The notes under the pieces were generated by a model. It worked only from the letters and a program-made list of their open reading frames with translations, ran no database searches and was not told the DNA's origin. Made by a program: the position numbers and the translations under genes. Shown piece by piece: positions 6,567 through 10,452 of a DNA stretch of 10,452 bases. The stretch lies in contig DDEV01000144.1 in the NCBI GenBank assembly GCA_002336855.1, forward strand, positions 1 through 10,452. The letters run 5' to 3'. How positions within the stretch are numbered: the first letter of the stretch is position 1; each line of letters begins with the position of its first letter. This stretch comes from Leucobacter sp. UBA1945. GTDB lineage: Bacteria; Actinomycetota; Actinomycetes; Actinomycetales; Microbacteriaceae.

Positions 6567-8027
6567 TTAGGCCTCTACCTTCTCTGCGTCGTGGTTGATG
6601 CCCTGCTGCGCGTCGTGCTGCAGATCCCAGGGGCTCGACAGTGTGCCGCGAATCGCGGTCGCTGCGGCGACGAGCGGCGATACGAGGTGCGTGCGACCAC
6701 CCTTGCCCTGACGGCCCTCGAAGTTGCGGTTCGATGTCGAGGCGCAACGCTCGCCCGGTGCGAGCTGGTCGGGGTTCATGCCGAGGCACATCGAGCAACC
6801 GGCAAAGCGCCACTCGCCACCGAACTCCTCGACGATCTTGTCGATGCCTTCGGCCTCGGCCTCAAGCCGCACACGAGCCGAGCCGGGCACGACCATCAGA
6901 CGAACGCCGTCGGCCTTCTTCTTGCCTTTGATGATGCTGGCGAAGTCGCGCAGGTCGTCGAGCCTCGCGTTGGTGCACGACCCCATGAAGACCGCATCGA
7001 CCGCGATCTGCTTCATCGGGGTGCCCGCGGTCAAATCCATGTACTCGAGGGCGCGCTCGGCTGCGGCGCGCTGGTTCGGGTCGTCAATCTCTTCGGGGTT
7101 CGGCACGCTGTCGCTCAGCAGCACGCCCTGGCCCGGGTTGGTGCCCCAAGTCACGAACGGCTCGAGCTCGTTCGCGTCGATGTTGACCTCGGCGTCGAAC
7201 GCGGCGCCCTCGTCACTCGGCAGCGTCTTCCAGTACTCGACCGCCGCGTCCCAGTCGGCACCCTGCGGGGCGTGGTCGCGACCCTTCACATACTCGAAAG
7301 TGGTCTCGTCTGGCGCGACCATGCCAGCGCGCGCGCCGGCCTCGATAGACATGTTGCAGATCGTCATGCGGCCGTCCATCGAGAGCGCGCGAATCGCGCT
7401 ACCGCGGTACTCGAGCACGTAACCCTGGCCACCACCGGTGCCGATCTTTGCGATCACCGCAAGAATGATGTCTTTCGCGGTGACGCCGGGCCGCAGTTCG
7501 CCCTCGACGTTGATCGCCATCGTCTTGAACGGCTTGAGCGGCAGCGTCTGTGTAGCCATGACATGCTCGACCTCGCTGGTGCCGATACCAAAGGCGAGCG
7601 AACCGAATGCGCCGTGGGTCGAGGTGTGGCTGTCGCCGCACACTACGGTCATGCCCGGCATGGTGAGGCCGAGCTGCGGGCCGACGACGTGCACGATGCC
7701 CTGCTCCTTGTCGCCGAGGGGGTGCGCGCGCACACCGAACTCTTCGACGTTCTTTCGCAGCGTCTCGATCTGCAGTCGGCTCGTCGGGTCTTCGATCTGC
7801 TTCGTGATGTTGAGCGTCGGTGTGTTGTGATCTTCGGTCGCGATCATCAGGTCGACCCGTCGCAGCGGGCGACCGGCCACACGCAGGCCATCGAATGCCT
7901 GCGGGCTCGTCACCTCGTGAATGAGGTGCAGGTCGATGTAGATGAGGTCTGGATCGCCGTTCTCACCTTTGACGACCGTGTGTGCGTCCCATAGCTTCTC
8001 TGCCAGTGTGCGAGGCTTGATACTCAT
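6567..8027 (-). CDS. leuC: 3-isopropylmalate dehydratase, large subunit
   Basis: LeuC is the aconitase-family catalytic subunit carrying the [4Fe-4S] cluster; with LeuD it makes isopropylmalate isomerase. In 486 residues the cluster ligands are Cys351 (in GSCTNAR) and Cys411 and Cys414 (in AGCSMCLGMNPD). Other family blocks are the N-terminal LAEKLWDAHTV, TEDHNTPT (64-71) and GDSHTSTHGAFGSLAFGIGTSEVEHV (131-156). Length is normal. The ATG at 8027 has a purine-rich AAGAGAAG site about eight bases upstream. The gene is preceded by a leader of about 135 nt with a Leu-rich short reading frame and a hairpin, described separately. Confidence 0.98.
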   Translation of the reverse strand: MSIKPRTLAEKLWDAHTVVKGENGDPDLIYIDLHLIHEVTSPQAFDGLRVAGRPLRRVDLMIATEDHNTPTLNITKQIEDPTSRLQIETLRKNVEEFGVRAHPLGDKEQGIVHVVGPQLGLTMPGMTVVCGDSHTSTHGAFGSLAFGIGTSEVEHVMATQTLPLKPFKTMAINVEGELRPGVTAKDIILAVIAKIGTGGGQGYVLEYRGSAIRALSMDGRMTICNMSIEAGARAGMVAPDETTFEYVKGRDHAPQGADWDAAVEYWKTLPSDEGAAFDAEVNIDANELEPFVTWGTNPGQGVLLSDSVPNPEEIDDPNQRAAAERALEYMDLTAGTPMKQIAVDAVFMGSCTNARLDDLRDFASIIKGKKKADGVRLMVVPGSARVRLEAEAEGIDKIVEEFGGEWRFAGCSMCLGMNPDQLAPGERCASTSNRNFEGRQGKGGRTHLVSPLVAAATAIRGTLSSPWDLQHDAQQGINHDAEKVEA

Positions 8028-8095
8028 GTAATTGCTTCTCTTGTCTTCAGCTGCTTGGTGCGCCTCGGCGCAATGATTTCGGCCGTCACTCGACT

Positions 8096-8133
8096 CCGCG
8101 ACGGGAGCGGTCGAAAACTAGATCCCGTCGCGG
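8096..8133 (-). promoter_or_regulatory. Candidate leucine attenuator hairpin in the leuCD leader
   Basis: On the transcript strand, CCGCGACGGGA (8133-8123) and TCCCGTCGCGG (8106-8096) form a perfect 11-bp stem with a 16-nt loop. The first arm overlaps the last codons of the Leu-rich leader peptide, so translation or stalling there would decide whether the stem forms. An alternative stem, CGAC/GTCG plus CGC/GCG (8113-8091), cannot coexist with it. A further small hairpin lies at 8059-8072. None has a U-tract after it, so whether the control works by termination (perhaps Rho-dependent) or by access to the leuC start is not settled. Confidence 0.6.
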
Positions 8134-8162
8134 CAAGCAAGAAGCAGGAGCCGCATACGCAT
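8118..8162 (-). CDS. Leucine-rich leader peptide of the leuCD attenuator
   Basis: This 14-codon frame encodes MRMRLLLLACRDGI and then TAG. Four consecutive Leu codons (CTC CTG CTT CTT, 8150-8139) are the signature of leader peptides that sense charged leucyl-tRNA, and the gene downstream makes leucine. The ATG at 8162 is six bases after a -10 element, so the mRNA would be leaderless and no ribosome binding site is needed. A second in-frame ATG lies at 8156. The reading frame ends inside the loop of the downstream hairpin, whose first arm lies in its last codons. Function is inferred from layout and family knowledge; the peptide itself probably has no activity. Confidence 0.7.
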   Translation of the reverse strand: MRMRLLLLACRDGI

Positions 8163-8168
8163 AGTGCG

Positions 8169-8177
8169 ATTCTAACA
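8169..8177 (-). promoter_or_regulatory. Extended -10 promoter of the leuCD leader
   Basis: TGTTAGAAT on the minus strand is an extended -10 (TGN plus TAGAAT, five of six consensus bases), which can work with little or no -35. The hexamer ends six bases before the ATG of the leader peptide. The -35 region would fall in the GC-rich hairpin downstream of terC and has no consensus match. Confidence 0.6.
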
Positions 8178-8187
8178 GTTGAAGCAT

Positions 8188-8220
8188 CCCGGGGCGGTCA
8201 CGGACGATGGCCGCCCCGGG
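8188..8220 (-). terminator. GC-rich hairpin downstream of terC, likely terminator
   Basis: CCCGGGGCGG (8188-8197) and CCGCCCCGGG (8211-8220) pair perfectly, and three more inner pairs (one G-T) leave a 7-base loop. It begins six bases after the terC stop codon and separates terC from the leuCD promoter. There is no T-tract on either side, as is common for hairpin terminators in high-GC actinobacteria. Confidence 0.7.
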
Positions 8221-8226
8221 TAATCG

Positions 8227-9240
8227 CTAATTGTCCTCGCGCGCGCCGAGGTGCAGCTTCTCACCAGAGATCGCCGCGTCGCGGCGCATCTTGATGAGGC
8301 TCGCAACGGTCGCGACGATCATCGCGGTCACGATGAAGCCGAGCGACATCCAGGTGCTGATCTCTGGAACATGCACGGGCTCGCCGCCGTTGATGAACGA
8401 GACTTCGTTCTCGTGCAGCGCGTGCAGAATGAGTTTCACTCCGATGAAGGCGAGGATCGCGGCGATGCCGTACTTCAGGTATTCGAGCTTGTCGAGCAGA
8501 CCGCCGAGCAAGAAGTAGAGCTGACGCAGACCCATCAGCGCGAAGACGTTTGCGGTGAAGACGATGAACGGGCTCTGCGTGATACCGAAAATCGCGGGGA
8601 TCGAGTCGAGGGCGAAGAGTAGGTCGGTCGTGCCGAGCGAGATGAAGACCAGAATGAACGGGGTCCACATACGCTTGCCGTTCACGACCGTTCTCATGTG
8701 GCCGCCGTCGTACTGCTCGCTGATGGGCACGACCTTCTTCACCTGACGAATCACCCAGCTGTCGCCCTGTTCTGCGTCTTCGTCGTGGCGAATCTGCTGC
8801 CACGCGGTCCAGATCAGCCAGGCGCCGAAGATGAAGAAGATCCAAATGAAGCGTTCGATCAGCGCTGCACCGGCGAGAATGAACAGGCCACGAAAGATGA
8901 GCGCGAGCACGATGCCCACCATGAGCGCTCGCTGCTGATACGCCTTCGGCACTTTGAAGCTGGCAAGGATCAGCACGAACACGAAGAGGTTGTCGATCGA
9001 GAGGCTGTACTCCGTTAGCCAGCCTGCCAAGAACTCGCTTCCGTGCTGCACATCGCCGAGCAAGAACAACACACCAGCGAAAATCAGCGCGAGCAGCACA
9101 TAGAAACCCACCCAGAGGCTGGCCTCGCGCATCGAGGGCACGTGCGGTCGCTTAATGATGAGCAGCAGATCGACGATGAGAATGCCGACAAGCAGCACCA
9201 TCGATCCGATCTCAAACCAGAGCGGAAGAACAGTGGTCAT
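8227..9240 (-). CDS. TerC family integral membrane protein, probable metal exporter
   Basis: TerC/Alx-type membrane proteins are linked to manganese export and tellurite resistance. From the ATG at 9240 the product has 337 residues with about nine hydrophobic segments (around 10-28, 42-61, 76-95, 105-125, 132-147, 194-215, 225-247, 257-277 and 297-316). The two family signatures with membrane-embedded acids are EYSLSIDNLFVFV (77-89) and TTDLLFALDSIPAIFG (204-219). A GTP- or CBS-domain extension is absent. The frame stays open upstream to 9333, but that part lies inside the riboswitch and is not hydrophobic, so the ATG at 9240, with AAAGAGG just before it, is preferred. The Mn2+-class riboswitch in its leader supports a role in manganese homeostasis. 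Confidence 0.93.
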   Translation of the reverse strand: MTTVLPLWFEIGSMVLLVGILIVDLLLIIKRPHVPSMREASLWVGFYVLLALIFAGVLFLLGDVQHGSEFLAGWLTEYSLSIDNLFVFVLILASFKVPKAYQQRALMVGIVLALIFRGLFILAGAALIERFIWIFFIFGAWLIWTAWQQIRHDEDAEQGDSWVIRQVKKVVPISEQYDGGHMRTVVNGKRMWTPFILVFISLGTTDLLFALDSIPAIFGITQSPFIVFTANVFALMGLRQLYFLLGGLLDKLEYLKYGIAAILAFIGVKLILHALHENEVSFINGGEPVHVPEISTWMSLGFIVTAMIVATVASLIKMRRDAAISGEKLHLGAREDN

Positions 9241-9243
9241 GAG

Positions 9244-9294
9244 CCTCTTTCGGTTCTGTCGCGACCCGATTCGGGCAGCGAGGATCGCCGAAAG
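9244..9294 (-). promoter_or_regulatory. Expression platform: anti-ribosome-binding-site pairing for terC
   Basis: On the transcript, CTTTCGG (9294-9288), which includes the 3' strand of riboswitch stem P1, is complementary to CCGAAAG (9253-9247), which overlaps the terC ribosome binding site AAAGAGG (9250-9244). P1 formation would free the site and its absence would hide it, predicting translation ON with metal bound. A short CCCG/CGGG hairpin lies between. The pairing is visible; the switching is inferred. Confidence 0.6.
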
Positions 9295-9405
9295 TCTCTT
9301 CCCATCGCAGCTGTCTGAGCGGCAAGCTAACAATGCGCCCGCACCGGCGAGGCGTACGATGCCCCGCGTATTGACGATGCGAGCGAAACGGAATACTCCC
9401 TTTCG
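9289..9405 (-). ncRNA. yybP-ykoY manganese riboswitch
   Basis: Reading toward terC, the aptamer opens with CGAAAGGGAGTA, has GTCAATACG about 25 bases later and closes with GAGACTTTCG. These match the family's conserved GGGGAGUA loop, its GUCAAYACG segment and its terminal GAGACYUUY. CGAAAG (9405-9400) pairs with CTTTCG (9294-9289) as stem P1. The class is established as a Mn2+ sensor in front of alx/terC-type exporters, exactly the gene here. A covariance-model search was not possible, so the limits are approximate. Confidence 0.85.
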
Positions 9406-9413
9406 AGAGTTTC

Positions 9414-9419
9414 ATTCTA
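9414..9419 (-). promoter_or_regulatory. Candidate -10 of the terC riboswitch transcript
   Basis: TAGAAT on the minus strand (five of six consensus bases) predicts a start point near 9407, immediately before the first base of riboswitch stem P1. No convincing -35 is seen. Confidence 0.5.
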
Positions 9420-9420
9420 C

Positions 9421-9494
9421 GCGAACTTCACGGCATTCGCGCCCGCCAAGCAAGTACCATTTACGTCAGACCCCTGAGATTTGAAAGGACGCCC
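9421..9494. other. Gap containing the apparent taxonomic junction
   Basis: This stretch separates the promoter of an actinobacterial-looking terC from a gene pair that looks proteobacterial. It holds the ribosome binding site AAAGGA (9484-9489) of the next gene. I see no clear promoter for that gene, no repeat, no insertion sequence end and no tRNA. The exact break point cannot be placed. Confidence 0.5.
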
Positions 9495-10082
9495 GTGAAC
9501 GAGCGCCCCAATTACCATTCGATCGAACGCAGCGCCGAGCGCGGCCCGGGAATCGCGTCGCGCACGCTCGCCGGCTTCATCTTTGCGAGCCGCTGGCTGC
9601 AGGCGCCGCTCTACCTCGGCCTCATCATCGCGCAGGCCGTCTACGTGGTGCTGTTCTTCGTCGAGCTGTGGCACCTCATCGAGAAATCGGTGATCTCTGG
9701 CCACTTCAGCGAAACCGAGGTCATGCTGAGCGTGCTCGCGCTCATCGACATCGTCATGATCGCGAACCTGCTGATCATGGTAATCATCGGCGGCTACGAA
9801 ACGTTCGTCTCGCGTCTGGACGATCTTGATCAGCATCCCGATCAGCCCGAGTGGCTCTCGCACGTCAATGCCGGCGTGCTCAAGGTCAAGCTGGCCACGG
9901 CGCTGATCAGCATCTCGGCGATCCACCTGCTCAAGAGTTTCATCAATGCCGATCAAATGAGCGAAAAGGCGCTGATGTGGCAGGTCATCATCCACATGAC
10001 GTTCGTGGTGTCGGCGGTCGCCATGGCCTACACCGACAAGATCATGACCAGTTCGCTGGTCATGGCGAAGAGTTCGCACTGA
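9495..10082 (+). CDS. UPF0114/YqhA family inner-membrane protein (TIGR00645-like)
   Basis: The 195-residue protein has four predicted membrane segments (about 37-57, 76-99, 130-149 and 160-179) and resembles E. coli YqhA: ASRWLQAPLYLGL (31-43), LALIDIVMIANLLIMVIIGGYETFVSRLD (81-109), KLATALISISAIHLLKSF (132-149) and LMWQVIIHMTFVVSAVAMAYTDKI (160-183). The family's function is unknown. About 24 extra residues precede the family start. The GTG at 9495 has AAAGGA five bases upstream. It is followed 37 bp later by a class I fumarase gene, probably as an operon, an arrangement I associate with Beta- and Gammaproteobacteria rather than with the actinobacterium to its left. Confidence 0.88.
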   Translation: MNERPNYHSIERSAERGPGIASRTLAGFIFASRWLQAPLYLGLIIAQAVYVVLFFVELWHLIEKSVISGHFSETEVMLSVLALIDIVMIANLLIMVIIGGYETFVSRLDDLDQHPDQPEWLSHVNAGVLKVKLATALISISAIHLLKSFINADQMSEKALMWQVIIHMTFVVSAVAMAYTDKIMTSSLVMAKSSH

Positions 10083-10119
10083 CAACCAGGCAAGGCATTT
10101 CGCACGAGGGAACCGAACC

Positions 10120-10452
10120 ATGTCCACCATCCGCCAGGAAGACTTCATCCAGAGCATCGCCGACGCGTTCCAGTACATCAGCTATTACCATCCGGCCGAC
10201 TATATCAAGGCGCTGGCCGCCGCCTACGAGCGCGAGCAGAGCGTGGCCGCGAAAGACGCCATCGCGCAGATCCTGATCAACAGCCGCATGTGCTTCGAGG
10301 GACGGCGCCCGATCTGCCAGGACACCGGCATCGCGGTGATTTTCCTCAAGGTCGGCATGAACCTGCGCTGGGATGCCACGATGTCGCTGCAGGAAATGTG
10401 CAACGAAGGCGTGCGCCGCGCCTACAACCACCCCGACAACAAGCTGCGCGCC
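10120..10452 (+). CDS. Fumarate hydratase class I, N-terminal part, runs off the right edge
   Basis: Class I fumarase is an oxygen-sensitive [4Fe-4S] enzyme that interconverts fumarate and malate in the citric acid cycle. The first 111 residues are present, out of roughly 500 in the single-chain form. The text SYYHPADYIKALAAAYEREQS (21-41) and RMCFEGRRPICQDTGIAVIFLK (56-77) is typical; Cys66 in CQDTG is the family's conserved cluster-ligand motif. The ATG at 10120 has GAGGGA about nine bases upstream. The sequence resembles proteobacterial single-chain fumarases, and whether the full gene is single-chain or two-subunit cannot be judged from this piece. Actinobacteria of the kind suggested by the rest of the window mostly use the unrelated class II enzyme. 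Confidence 0.9.
   Translation, partial: MSTIRQEDFIQSIADAFQYISYYHPADYIKALAAAYEREQSVAAKDAIAQILINSRMCFEGRRPICQDTGIAVIFLKVGMNLRWDATMSLQEMCNEGVRRAYNHPDNKLRA

Noticed and set aside
5895..7994. Plus-strand open frame of 699 codons opposite leuD and leuC
   Set aside because: It is a shadow of leuCD. Its composition follows the opposite codon bias and no domain is recognisable.
8086..8187. 34-codon frame starting MLQLLES as an alternative leader peptide for leuC
   Set aside because: Its ATG lies upstream of the predicted transcription start (the -10 is inside the frame) and it lacks a Leu run or a ribosome binding site.
9241..9333. N-terminal extension of TerC to the upstream start at 9333
   Set aside because: It would be encoded by the riboswitch and its expression platform, is not like TerC N-termini, and the ATG at 9240 has a ribosome binding site.
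9455..9460. TACCAT as a -10 element for the UPF0114 gene
   Set aside because: No -35-like hexamer sits at a 16-18 bp spacing, and the match is common by chance.
9417..10178. Minus-strand open frame of 253 codons opposite the UPF0114 gene
   Set aside because: It has a His/Asp/Arg-rich low-complexity translation antisense to a clear four-helix membrane protein.

Overview
The window holds two kinds of sequence. Positions 1 to about 9420 look like the chromosome of a high-GC actinobacterium, most like the Micrococcales/Microbacteriaceae. The evidence is the gene order leuC-leuD-murA-plsC-gpsA-ddl facing a DUF3515 lipoprotein gene and thiL, the strong codon bias, and several apparently leaderless promoters. 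From about 9495 to the right edge, the two plus-strand genes (a UPF0114/YqhA membrane protein and the start of a class I fumarase) look proteobacterial. The change falls in the short gap 9421-9494. It is either an assembly or cloning join, or a real transfer boundary.

Layout, left to right. The 5' half of thiL (minus, runs off the left edge) diverges from a DUF3515 lipoprotein gene (plus, 649-1140). Between the convergent ends of the DUF3515 gene and ddl lies a repeat-rich stretch: a 42-bp tandem repeat that begins at the DUF3515 stop codon, followed by nested palindromes built from the same 10-mer CGTGCGAGAT. Then, all on the minus strand and transcribed right to left, come leuC-leuD (leucine synthesis, isopropylmalate isomerase), murA (first committed step of peptidoglycan), plsC and gpsA (phospholipid precursor synthesis) and ddl (D-Ala-D-Ala). 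murA to ddl are nearly contiguous, with a 9-nt gap, a 4-nt stop/start overlap and abutting ends. murA has its own candidate promoter with a dyad in the 107-nt gap after leuD.

Upstream of leuC is a compact leucine attenuator candidate. An extended -10 element (TGTTAGAAT) sits six bases before the ATG of a 14-residue reading frame, MRMRLLLLACRDGI, with four consecutive Leu codons. Its last codons form one arm of a perfect 11-bp hairpin. The next gene upstream, terC (minus, 8227-9240), ends just before a strong GC-rich hairpin. Its 5' leader carries a recognisable yybP-ykoY (Mn2+) riboswitch, and the 3' strand of the riboswitch P1 stem can pair either with the aptamer 5' strand or with the terC ribosome binding site.

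The genes work together in cell-envelope and branched-chain amino-acid metabolism (leuCD, murA, plsC, gpsA, ddl), thiamine diphosphate synthesis (thiL) and metal homeostasis (terC with its riboswitch). No tRNA, rRNA, insertion sequence, CRISPR array or phage gene was seen.
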